A DNA stretch of 64,000 nucleotides from Acanthosoma haemorrhoidale (lineage: Eukaryota > Arthropoda > Insecta > Hemiptera > Acanthosomatidae), in NCBI GenBank assembly GCA_930367205.1, contig OV884014.1:108972138-109036137 (forward strand), written 5' to 3'. Position 1 is the stretch's first letter, and each line of letters opens with the position of its first letter. This document shows positions 1-9,060 of this stretch, in pieces. Position numbers and translations under genes: made by a program. The notes beneath the pieces were generated by a model, which was not told the DNA's origin, searched no databases, and saw nothing but the letters and a program-made list of their open reading frames with translations.

Positions 1-85
1 TTCTGAATATTTGGTTAGATCCTTTTTATATAGAGGATTGCCCGAAAAAAATCATATATGAACATGTCGCTAGCAATCATTGATC

Positions 86-400
86 TGTCACTTATTTATA
101 GCAGGTCACTGCCGTTTCAGTCTCCGAGGAGGATTATAGGTTATAGGGTGTTTGGATTGGTTACTATGCAATTTTATGAACTTGGAAGGGATGAGTTTGA
201 GAATGTAAGGTATGTTAAGATCGTTATGAAGGGTTTTGTTGCTAACGATATAAGGGGCATTTACTATTGTTCTCAGCACTTTTGATTGAAAGGATTGGAT
301 GCACCTGATGTTCGACGTTTTTGCTGTCCCCATAGCTCTATTTCGTATGTCCAGATTGGCTTAAGTATAACTTTGTAAATAAGTATTTTATTTAATCATT
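86..400 (-). mobile_element. Jockey-like LINE family A, 5'-truncated fragment
   Basis: On the minus strand 106-333 reads as the C-terminal end of a non-LTR retrotransposon ORF2. It carries the family A landmarks IQSFQSKVLRTIVNAPY and SNKTLHNDLNIPYIL, which also occur in copies near 17, 19, 37, 39, 46 and 61 kb. Upstream (higher coordinates) the match continues to about 400 through the segment encoding LIYKVILKP, then stops. The 3' UTR is cut short near 86, just beyond the stop-codon region, so neither end of the element is present. Several substitutions relative to the other copies (for example PITYNPP where they read TTHPYNPP) mark it as an old, non-functional piece. Confidence 0.85.
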
Positions 401-723
401 GATCTAAATGATTTAGTTATCAGTCTAGTCAAAATAACTATTACTAGCATTTTTTATTTATAATTGTTCGGGAGTTATCGCTACAAAGGCAACCAAGGGC
501 TGTTAGTTTATAAATTCACTTGAAAGTTTAATTTTAATTTTTCAAGTGAGTGATTTTGCCCTATTTTGCCTTCCCTTTGGTGAGTGTCTAGGTTCATTTA
601 GTTTGCTAATTGAATTGTTAATATTATTTCACATTTGTCAGACCAAAGATTGGTTTCGTTGGTGGAGAAAACATTTTTGATACATTCACCCATTACTGCA
701 CGTCAGCGCAGTTTACAAAATAT
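401..723. other. AT-rich spacer, nothing recognised
   Basis: AT-rich DNA between the LINE fragment and the LTR element. I see no long ORF, repeat unit or RNA-like motif. Confidence 0.6.
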
Positions 724-728
724 ACGAT
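724..728. repeat. 5-bp target-site duplication, left
   Basis: The five bases ACGAT lie directly before the TG that opens the first LTR. The same five bases occur at 4177-4181, directly after the CA that closes the second LTR. A 5-bp duplication is typical of LTR-element integrases. Confidence 0.9.
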
Positions 729-1689
729 TGTCGGGATATTGGTTGAACAATTGTCGGAGGTGCACAATTGTCGGAAAAGGTGAACAATTGTCTGAGGTCA
801 ACAATTGTCGGATTGTTGTAGCTAATAACATGGACCATGTTCCATGTAGGCGTTAATATCTGACTCCATATATGATTAGGAATGTGTCCCGACAAGACAC
901 TGTGTTCAGGATGAGGTTCAGAGGTTCATAAAGAATAAGACCAGTTTAAGAGTTCGGGCGAGAGATCGGCAGCGTAATAAGTACAAGTCGTCAGAGGTCT
1001 GGTATAGGCTGTGAGGCTAAGGGCCGTCGGTGGTAGCGGCTATCGGTATGTCGAAACTAGAAAAGAATGAAGAGTGGGGCCTACCAGGGGCCAAGTGCCC
1101 CCGGTGTCGAGTTACTCGGAAGACTGAGTGGCAGAGTAGCCCACCAGGGCCAGGTGCCCTGGGGTTAGTGATAAGTCGTGCGCTATGAAGACTGAGGGAC
1201 TGACTGGGCTGAAGAGTGAAATTTACTGATATAAATATGATAACCCCCTCCCTCGTGGAAGGCCGGTTTGTCTGCCCGGCGTAAGTTTTACGATACACAG
1301 GTAGTCAGTTTATTGACCGTTGGGGTACGAGGGTGTGTTTTTTATAGCTGTTAGGGCTTCACCCCCTTGGGTTATTTGACCACCTATAGCAAGGTTATTA
1401 TCCCATGGGTCCCAAAAGGGTTCCTAGCATGATTTATTGACCGTGGGAACGTGACTGAAGGTCTATTTTAATAGGGGTAAGTGTCCTTTGCCCAGGTTTT
1501 ATGGTACCAGGTGGCTAATTCTCTTGGTTTATTGCCACACCCTTTTAGTTAACTGTCTACGACTTCCGACCTCTCTATGATTTATTACCAGAAGTTACAT
1601 AATGAAGTTACATGACATTTTCTATTATAATACATTAATTATGAACCAGAGTGTAGGGTAATTTACATATATAGTTAGCAGTCGCTACA
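729..1689 (+). repeat. 5' LTR
   Basis: 961-bp long terminal repeat starting TGTCGGGATAT and ending GTCGCTACA. It holds a TATAAATA box at 1230-1237. Four CAATTGTCGG-type iterons sit near its start (748-811). No AATAAA is seen between the TATA box and the LTR end. A 93-codon ORF on the minus strand at 1017-1298 is repeated exactly in the other LTR. It resembles no protein I know and is probably chance. Confidence 0.9.
746..812 (+). repeat. CAATTGTCGG iterons in LTR (U3)
   Basis: CAATTGTCGG or a one-base variant occurs at 748, 765, 785 and 802, spaced 17, 20 and 17 bp. Each unit contains the palindrome CAATTG. The array recurs in the second LTR from 3235. Its position near the LTR start suggests a U3 regulatory array, but that is inference. 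Confidence 0.75.
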
Positions 1690-1715
1690 GAGCTCCCCCA
1701 AATTGCCCTACACTC
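1649..1715. repeat. Inverted repeat across LTR/internal junction
   Basis: GAGTGTAGGGTAATTT (1649-1664, inside the LTR) is complementary, with one mismatch, to AAATTGCCCTACACTC (1700-1715), which starts ten bases after the LTR ends. The loop is 35 nt. This lies where a tRNA primer-binding site would be expected. No TGG-initiated site is present there. Confidence 0.75.
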
Positions 1716-3214
1716 GGTAATTATTGACAGTTTTTTGTTTACAGTGACTTACATTACATAATACGTACATGATACAAACAGATTTTTACCAATTTTTCTT
1801 AAATGCTTACACTTGTGTGTATATTGGAAGTTATTTGTCGAACAATCATTACTAATAAACAATTAAATATATGTTATACTACAAAAAACAATTATCTTTC
1901 ACATGGGTGACAATAAAAGAATTCATATTTTACTTGATTAAGTACCAAGTTAGCTCATTACAATGTAACAATTACAAACAGTTAAAAGTATTAAGATACA
2001 CATATTTACGTACACGTTTGACTGACATTATTTTACAATTGTTGTGGTCTATTGATTGCTGTTAACATTTACGACGAGAAAAACAAAAAAACATATGCGC
2101 AAGTGCGAACTTTCGGTCCTAATAAAAATTATTATAGCGTATCTTTCGAAACAACCTACAACAGAGAAAAAAATTAATTTATATTTGATCAGTGAGTGTA
2201 CTTTATATTTACCGTCGCGTTCCAACTTCTCGTTCAGATGTATAGTGATGGCTTGTAGACCCGGGGTAGCGATGTGGCTGCGGCAGGCGCGTTTCCGGCT
2301 CCCCCAGTTGTAGCGCCCATCCGGATGTACTCGTTCGCAGGGTTGTTCGGTCAGGTGTCGATTCGTCTTGAGTTGATTTTCGCCTCTTGTCGTTGTATCA
2401 TCTCCCGGGTGTCGCGGGTCGTCTCTATGCAGTGAGTAGTTCCCCGGGGTTTCGTGTGTCCTGTCGAAGTCGATTAGCAGGCGTCCGGGCAGGTTCGAGC
2501 TAGTGGATGAACTCGAGGCACTTCGAAGAGATGATAGTCGTTTTACGGTTTTACGGTCGTTAACCAGCCAGTTTTTAGAATGCGACAGCTACGGTGTAGC
2601 TTCTATGACGCCGAGGTTCGACGGCTCTGGCCATCTAAAGTCAGTCGATCTTAGTGAGTTTTATCGCATCCTCGCAGGCGGTGGCAACGGTCCCAGAAGT
2701 CCAAGTGGATGTATTGTGTCTTCCTGCGTTGGCGAATTGTTGTTGAGGAGTCACCGGATGTCTTGCTTCGTGAAGTGGTAGCGATTAGGTTTACTCGGAT
2801 TTTCGAAAATACTGGTCGGCTATTAAATTTGACGGTAGCTTACGGGGAAAATTAACCGTGACGTTGATTTGAATTTCGTTCGGTGTGCTAGAATGGGGTC
2901 TTCTTCGTGAACTCTGGTGGTATGCACGTCCGAGAGTTGGCGTGTACGGTTGTACAGCATGCTTCGTCGGACGGAGCTGGTGAGTTGGCCATCGTAAGAA
3001 AAGGTTTCTTCTGAGATCACGGCGGTTTCTCGCGGCGGGTTCACCAGTTGCCGGATTTCTCGTTCACATCAAGTTCACCAATTGTCGCGGTGTCTTGATC
3101 ATGTTGAGCTTCTCATTCACGTCGAAGGTTACCAGATGTCGGGTAAGCTTCTTGTGCACGTCGTGGGTCACCAGATGTCGGGAAAACCTCTTGTGCACGT
3201 CGAGGGTCACCAGA
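1690..3214 (+). other. LTR-element internal region, non-coding
   Basis: 1525 bp between the LTRs. The first 500 bp are AT-rich. From about 2210 the sequence becomes much more GC-rich, with several short ORFs, the longest at 2503-2781. No reverse transcriptase, integrase or protease motif is visible. No purine-rich tract precedes the 3' LTR. That position is occupied by a tandem repeat (3039-3221) instead. Confidence 0.7.
2503..2781 (+). CDS. Hypothetical ORF, possible gag remnant
   Basis: A 92-codon ATG-initiated ORF in the GC-rich half of the LTR-element interior. The stretch PRFDGSGHLKSVDLSEFYRI faintly recalls the P-x-F-D-G-S segment near the N-terminus of some Gypsy-type Gag proteins. 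That is resemblance only. No zinc knuckle follows, and the ORF is far shorter than a functional Gag. It could equally be a chance ORF in GC-rich DNA. Confidence 0.2.
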   Translation: MDELEALRRDDSRFTVLRSLTSQFLECDSYGVASMTPRFDGSGHLKSVDLSEFYRILAGGGNGPRSPSGCIVSSCVGELLLRSHRMSCFVKW

Positions 3215-3221
3215 TGTCGGG
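3039..3221 (+). repeat. Tandem repeat running into the 3' LTR
   Basis: ACCAGATGTCGGG recurs exactly every 39 bp at 3131, 3170 and 3209. Looser versions occur near 3041 (ACCAGTTGCCGG) and 3077 (ACCAATTGTCGCGG). Each is followed by a CTTGTGCACGTCG-like segment. The last unit straddles the start of the 3' LTR, whose first bases TGTCGGG belong to the repeat motif. Confidence 0.85.
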
Positions 3222-4176
3222 ATATTTGGTTGAACAATTGTCGGAGGTGCACAATTGTCGGAAAAGGTGAACAATTGTCTGAGGTCAACAATTGTCGGAT
3301 TGTTGTAGCTAATAACATGGACCATGTTCCATGTAGGCGTTAATATCTGACTCCATATATGATTAGGAATGTGTCCCGACAAGACACTGTGTTCAGGATG
3401 AGGTTCAGAGGTTCATAAAGAATAAGACCAGTTTAAGAGTTCGGGCGAGAGATCGGCAGCGTAATAAGTACAAGTCGTCAGAGGTCTGGTATAGGCTGTG
3501 AGGCTAAGGGCCGTCGGTGGTAGCGGCTATCGGTATGTCGAAACTAGAAAAGAATGAAGAGTGGGGCCTACCAGGGGCCAAGTGCCCCCGGTGTCGAGTT
3601 ACTCGGAAGACTGAGTGGCAGAGTAGCCCACCAGGGCCAGGTGCCCTGGGGTTAGTGATAAGTCGTGCGCTATGAAGACTGAGGGACTGACTGGGCTGAA
3701 GAGTGAAATTTACTGATATAAATATGATAACCCCCTCCCTCGTGGAAGGCCGGTTTGTCTGCCCGGCGTAAGTTTTACGATACACAGGTAGTCAGTTTAT
3801 TGACCGTTGGGGTACGAGGGTGTGTTTTTTATAGCTGTTAGGGCTTCACCCCCTTGGGTTATTTGACCACCTATAGCAAGGTTATTATCCCATGGGTCCC
3901 AAAAGGGTTCCTAGCATGATTTATTGACCGTGGGAACGTGACTGAAGGTCTATTTTAATAGGGGTAAGTGTCCTTTGCCCAGGTTTTATGGTACCAGGTG
4001 GCTAATTCTCTTGGTTTATTGCCACACCCTTTTAGTTAACTGTCTACGACTTCCGACCTCTCTATGATTTATTACCAGAAGTTACATAATGAAGTTACAT
4101 GACATTTTCTATTATAATACATTAATTATGAACCAGAGTGTAGGGTAATTTACATATATAGTTAGCAGTCGCTACA
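3215..4176 (+). repeat. 3' LTR
   Basis: 962-bp copy of the LTR, TATAAATA box at 3716-3723, ending GCTACA at 4176 and followed by the right target duplication. It matches the 5' LTR throughout by eye apart from one extra T near 3223. Confidence 0.9.
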
Positions 4177-4181
4177 ACGAT
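4177..4181. repeat. 5-bp target-site duplication, right
   Basis: ACGAT immediately after the 3' LTR, equal to 724-728. Confidence 0.9.
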
Positions 4182-4469
4182 GTTTAATTTTTTTATATTT
4201 TTAAATAGTTTTCCAATGAATTCTAAAATTTAAGGTCTAAAGCAAACACATCCCTTTTATAATTTTCAAGCGAGTGATTAAAGATTTACTTTGAAAAAGA
4301 TATGTTCGGTGCTACAGCTGATAATGGTGCGCAAAGTAAACTTCGATTTTTGACCGGGTCTCATACTTTTCTATGATAGTAGCTTCTCAATTTTATTTAT
4401 GAGCCTGTATTTTTGAACGTTATGGCAAAATTCTGCTCTAAAAAGCATGGATAAACTACAAAAAAAAGG

Positions 4470-5040
4470 ATAAATTTAAGTGTGCAACTATGCGCAAAGA
4501 ATCTGGAGTTAAGGATATAAGCCTACATAAAAGGAAAATTAAATGGAAACGGGCGGGTTTCTGGCACCTTGCCAGAACCCAGGATGACAGATGGTCTTTA
4601 AAGGTTACCGAATGGATCCCATATAATTTAAAGAAAAGGCGAGGAAGGCAACACAGGCGCTGGAGTGATGTCCTCAAGACTGTCGCTGGTCCAATTGGAT
4701 GAGAACTGCTCGTGATAAAGAAAAATGGAAAGAACTATGGAATGAAATTGCGAGATTCACGTCCCAGTAGGTTTTGGTCTCCAGGGAAGTTAGACCATCA
4801 CCCCCATTAAGGGGAGGCCTGCACGAGGCAACATGTTCCAATCATATTTGCTTATTTATTGTTGTAAATATATTGCAAACAGTTTTTTGAAGTACTAAGT
4901 ATAAGTTTGTAATAGATTATTATTAATTGTAAATAGCTCAGAAGTAGTACTTTTTATTTATATTGTAGCAAGTTATTATTTTTTTTACAAAATATTGTTT
5001 GTTTCCTCATCCAATAAAGGCTTTTTTTATTTATTTATGA
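4470..5040 (+). mobile_element. RTE-like LINE, 5'-truncated copy
   Basis: C-terminal coding remnant (4490-4770) followed by an AT-rich 3' UTR. It ends near 5035 after an AATAAA and a TTTATTTATTTA tail, the short-repeat type of ending seen in RTE elements rather than a long poly(A). The left edge is approximate and no target duplication was found. Confidence 0.55.
4490..4770 (+). pseudogene. RTE-like LINE ORF, C-terminal tail
   Basis: The translation contains KRKIKWKRAGFWHLAR, DDRW and TEWIPY followed by a basic KKRRGRQHRRW stretch. This is the typical C-terminus of RTE-type and related LINE ORFs, which usually read KWRWAGHVAR...W...RGRP..RW. One frameshift near 4693 moves the last 25 codons (WMRTARDKEKWKELW to a TAG at 4768) into the next frame. 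The catalytic reverse transcriptase part is missing, so this is a 5'-truncated dead copy. Confidence 0.75.
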
Positions 5041-6070
5041 ACGTATATCAAGGATATGGGCATACAATAAACGTATTATTTTTAAAATATCTGCGTTAAT
5101 TATTGCATAACAATATAAACGCTAATTGGCCATTTCTTGTTACTCATAAAACATGGCTTCAACCAAAAAGCGCCCTGTGATTTATTGCTTTGTAACATTC
5201 TTTCTGAACCTGCATTGACAGTGGGCTCTTTAAATGAATGGACAAAGATCGATAATTATATTTCTGCTGCTCAATAACTCTTAAAAATAAACTTTATTTG
5301 GTATAAAACACAAAGGTACAATTACATATGGTCTCAGGCTAAGAGCTCAAAGGTGACTGACCTCCATGAGGAAGACAACTGTCTTATGCCTAAAGGCTAT
5401 TTATCTGTGTAGGATAGCGATAGGGGTAGGAGGAAAGGGCACAGATAGAAAAGGTCGTGGGAGCCAATTATTTAGAATAGAGGTCTGGGAAGGGAAGATA
5501 ACATAATTATAATAGGGCTGATTATTATAAGTTATGAGACAAAGTCCTCAGAATGTTACTGATAAACATACCATTTGTTAAGCTAAGATTATATATATGT
5601 GACATAACTGACTCAAATGAAAAGCCGTACGATATTCTTACCGACGCGAATATCGTTATTGCTATGGTAACTGTCGAATAACCTATTGAAGAAGAAGAGA
5701 ACAGGTATTGGACTTGCAATAATGCCTAGGAGGCTTGGACCACGCATGCTGCAATCGACGTCTATATTGGCTAGGATTTATCCCCCTAAATCGTCTATCG
5801 AGCCCAAAAATTGCTGCAAGTAGCTTCCCTTAAACCAAAAAGTCTTAAATAAACTCAAAATAACTGATCATTTTAAGAAACATTAATACCAATTAACAAA
5901 TACATGTTCATATCGGTAAATAAAATTTTATTTTCTAACGATGTCTATACTTGTTAAAAAGATATTAATTAGCAAATAAATATAACAGCAATAAACATCC
6001 TCAAACTATTTTTAACATCTCCCGTTCTGTTCTCGTTATCAGTGCCGACCTAATTTAAAAGGTTTGTCAT
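5041..6070. other. AT-rich DNA, possible antisense retroelement end
   Basis: Mostly featureless. At 5281-5310 the minus strand reads an AATAAA-containing 3' end, and 5320-5510 is GC-richer and purine-rich. That would fit the 3' end of an antisense retroelement, but no coding match supports it. Confidence 0.25.
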
Positions 6071-6073
6071 AAC

Positions 6074-6510
6074 GTCAGCAATAAAGGCCGTGAAATGAAG
6101 GCTTCCGACATAAACGAAAAGTTCAAGCTCCCCACCATCACCGAAGCCATCAGACGACGTCACATCTTCTTCGACTCGATGAAGCACAGTCTAAACCCTC
6201 TCTTCCGAGAAATGACACCACCACCGCTACCGGCACGATGGAAACTCACAAGATCGAGTAAAGCAGAAGAAATGGTTAACATCACGGCGCTTGGCCGACC
6301 AACAACAAGCCTCTAAGGGGCACCCTCACTGATATCAGACTAAGTACGACTGCACTACGGGCCTAGAGAAGACTCTAGACCCAGCCACCAGTGGACTCTC
6401 ACCACTGTACCGTAACAATCAACCTCTACCGAGAATTCCCACACTCCTTAATCCTCTCACACCACCTTCAAGCAGGTACTCCTAGTACAAGGATCCGATT
6501 AACCTAAATA
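6074..6510 (+). mobile_element. LINE family B-related, 3'-terminal fragment
   Basis: 6095-6316 encodes a LINE ORF C-terminus with the pattern AIRRRHIFFDSM followed by NPLF, TPPPLPARW. The same order (EFIRRRHKFFDSL, NPVFNTM, PPPLPH.W) is seen in the copies at 14750 and 57826, so this is a related but distinct family. Coding ends at a TAA near 6316. About 190 bp of C-rich 3' UTR follows, then AT-rich sequence. The RT domain is absent. Confidence 0.65.
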
Positions 6511-6559
6511 TTATATATTTTTCCCTCATCCTGAATTTCTAACTAGAGAGCTTAGAAAA

Positions 6560-7003
6560 AAATAAAAATAAAATACATTTCGCACTATTGGGCAATAAAC
6601 AATTGCGATGGTCCCATACTCGCAGTTAACATTCACTCACCAGTAGATGAGTCTTGGCAGAACCCTCTGGCTCCATCACTGGGCTCCATCAAACTTCATT
6701 GCTAGGACTCCCAATGAGATAAATTCGCAGCTGATCGGGATGTCACTGCCATTTGAATCTTCAAGCGAAGGATTTGAGGGATTTTGAGAGCTTCGCTAGG
6801 GAATCAGGATGGCAAATTTGAAGGGATGATCCCTTACATCCGTCATCGTTGGTAATATTAAGAAGGGTCTTGTTGCTAACGTAGTCCTTTGCATTGACTA
6901 TTGTTCTCAGCATTTGATGCCCTAAGCAAAAACTCCAGCCTCTATGTCCAGATCGGTTTCGGTATGACTTGGTAAACTAGTTGTATTCTTTTCTATTGAG
7001 TGA
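6560..7003 (-). mobile_element. LINE family A, diverged copy
   Basis: On the minus strand the family A order is preserved but decayed: coding part near 6845-7003, the stop and UTR region at 6690-6840, and the extreme 3' end near 6585-6610 (on the plus strand the diagnostic TTGGGCAATAA). Frequent indels and substitutions make it one of the oldest copies here. Confidence 0.6.
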
Positions 7004-7116
7004 TGAGAACATGTTTCATTCGTCAACTTAAGGAAATGTCCTATCGAATCTTTAACTGAATACTCAGTTAACAATGGAGCTTAAGAGATGTTTTTAAAGA
7101 GTGAGCTCAAGATGAA

Positions 7117-7440
7117 AGTTGTTAGCTTAAATTGGAGTTAAACTTTTGTGGCCTAAGCGCGCTATCAACATAAGAGAGTGACTGAGCATGAAGATGAAGA
7201 GAGGCGTGGAGAAGCGCTGAATGGGTGACGGGCTCAGCGCTGACAGCGCCTGTCCTCTCTTGTTCTCCCCAGCCAGGGACATTTGTCTGGTCCTCATTTG
7301 CATCTGCTCTTTCACTCCCACTATCTCTTCTCCTCTCTTTGGCATGGACGTCCTCTGTGTTGGCAGCGATGGAGTCTCGGGTTAGAACTGCCACTCAGTT
7401 CACATTTCGCCATTTCCCTAACTGGACTTCAAAGTGATAT
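7117..7440. other. GC-richer island with overlapping short ORFs
   Basis: About 50% GC in an AT-rich neighbourhood, with overlapping 70-90-codon ORFs on both strands (minus 7122-7394, plus 7225-7437). None matches a family I recognise. Three open frames over the same bases suggest stop-codon scarcity due to GC content rather than a gene. Confidence 0.35.
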
Positions 7441-8090
7441 GTAACAGGAGGTTTTTTTTTTTAATTAATACAAGTGATGGATCTTATCGACTTGAATGGT
7501 TCCTTTGAAAATGAAAATAATTGGTATTCATATGATCAATGATTTTTATCAGTCATATGATAAAAACCATTTATGCCAGATAGGCCAAAGTTTATCGGTT
7601 CAGTGTACACTTTGAAGGAAGCAGAAAAAAAGTCAAATATTGACCTATTACCACGAGAGGGAAATTTCAGCATAAATGATTTCATTTAGTGCTCCTTAGT
7701 CGATATGGAAACGTCCCTACATTTACTCTAAAACCCATATATTTTACTATATTTTTTGTGGTTGATTATCTATTTTAATTCAAAGGATTCCACAATTTTA
7801 AGGAATTAGAAAATTAGAATTAGAATGAGTTATAAGATGTGAGTAATTAGCATCACGGGCCATTGTTTGATGGAACCCATTGTTGCCCTTAATGTCGATC
7901 GTATCCACTGTTACCCTTAACGTCGATCATACCGAATGACAATGATGGTTTGGTCACTTTTGTTCTCATAAACCCGCAGGAACTTATAAACAAAGAATTA
8001 TAATATGCGAAGCCGTATGTAGGAAAATAAAACTTCATGGAAAATGAGCTTCATAACTAAAATATTCATTAATAATTGCTAGCCAGAGAA
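7441..8090. other. AT-rich DNA, nothing recognised
   Basis: Low-complexity AT-rich sequence. Near 7866-7930 there is a short imperfect duplication of a segment containing CTTAAYGTCGATCGTA/ATC. No gene is seen. Confidence 0.5.
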
Positions 8091-8094
8091 AAAG

Positions 8095-8215
8095 TATATC
8101 GGAACCCGGGACCTCCTAAATGGAGATATATACAGTTATGCTCCGTGAGTTCGAGCAGGGACTGGATATTAGAGAGCCTTAGGGTTCGAACCTCTAGTTA
8201 AGGGGAGCAAATGGA
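8095..8215. other. tRNA-like SINE remnant (candidate)
   Basis: Two internal-promoter B-box-like motifs lie close together: GGTTCGAACCTC on the plus strand at 8182-8193, and its counterpart on the minus strand near 8103-8112 (plus strand GGAACCCGGG). Neither sits in a full cloverleaf, so these look like tRNA-derived SINE remnants rather than tRNA genes. Confidence 0.3.
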
Positions 8216-8483
8216 TAATTGATGGTTGTGGTAACAAACATGGCAAAAGAGCTGTTTGGGCTCCGCAGAGTTCTCGATTTGACTTAGTTTTTGTTTGAGA
8301 GGATTTCAGCAATATTTTTTTTTAATATTATTATTATTATTATATTTTTTTATGGTAATGAGATGAGTGGAAAATTTTAAAATTGTAAGTTTCTTTATGC
8401 TCTGATTGTTTCGGCGAGAGAAAATTATGAAAAGCGTATGTAAATATTGTATACACGAACATTTGTTTAAGATTAAAAAACAA

Positions 8484-8516
8484 TTGGCTTAAGTATAACT
8501 TTGTAGATTAATATAA
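8484..8516 (-). mobile_element. LINE family A, 33-bp snippet
   Basis: On the plus strand TTGGCTTAAGTATAACTTTG and the following bases match the family A segment encoding LIYKVILKP (compare 357-380 and 61916-61940). Flanks do not match. It is a small surviving or rearranged piece. Confidence 0.5.
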
Positions 8517-8699
8517 CACACGCAATGAATGCCTTTCTATTGATTTCTTTCTTATGGTAGTATACTTGGTGACTAAGTTAAACTCTTGTTAGCATTCATT
8601 CCTTTAGTCTATGGTGTAAGTTTGGTAGGAAAGTAAATGTGAGATTTGACGAATAAAAGCTACGATAAAAAAATTCTTGCTTTGAACTAAGAATAATAA

Positions 8700-9060
8700 A
8701 ATGGGAAAGTGGAATGGGCATAATGATGGGGTGATGTGAGGCCACTTGTTCCCATTACTGTCATTATTACAGACAGTATAGATGATCAGATACTGACCAC
8801 CCTAGAGGTACATCCGATAAGAGCTAGCAGGAAACGGTTGCTGACCTGCACGCTGGCTTTGGGCCAGTATCTGATCCTGCAGCTGTTTGCGAGTCCGTCT
8901 CTCTCATTATCTCTTCTTCACTCGCCGGAAGATAGTCGGGGGAAAAACAGTGCTTCTTCTTCAGCTACCAGCTGCACCTCGCCTAAGTGCTTAATTAACC
9001 AGGCTTTTTCTTCTTGTCCTTGCCACGCCAAGTTAAATGTTAGCTTCTAGTAGGTATATA
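8700..9060. other. GC-richer island, open frame, unrecognised
   Basis: A 104-codon ORF on the plus strand (8736-9050) lies in a GC-richer block with a serine-rich middle. No domain, signal peptide or family resemblance is evident. I treat it as an unexplained unique sequence. Confidence 0.25.

Larger units (their letters stand above)
729..4176 (+). mobile_element. LTR retrotransposon, non-autonomous (TRIM/LARD-like)
   Basis: A 3.45-kb element bounded by two direct repeats of 961 and 962 bp that start with TG and end with CA, flanked by ACGAT on both sides. By eye the LTRs differ only by one T in a T-run near their start (about 737 against 3223), so the insertion is very young. The internal region (1690-3214) is only 1.5 kb. 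It contains no ORF with recognisable protease, reverse transcriptase, RNase H or integrase motifs, so mobilisation must have used enzymes supplied in trans. The strand is inferred from a TATA box in the LTRs and is uncertain, because no pol ORF fixes it. A diverged, shorter solo LTR of the same family lies antisense at 21630-22192. Confidence 0.88.

Noticed and set aside
1017..1298. Minus-strand 93-codon ORF in the LTR, repeated exactly at 3504-3785
   Set aside because: Identity only reflects the LTR duplication. No known domain, and it lies across the TATA region.
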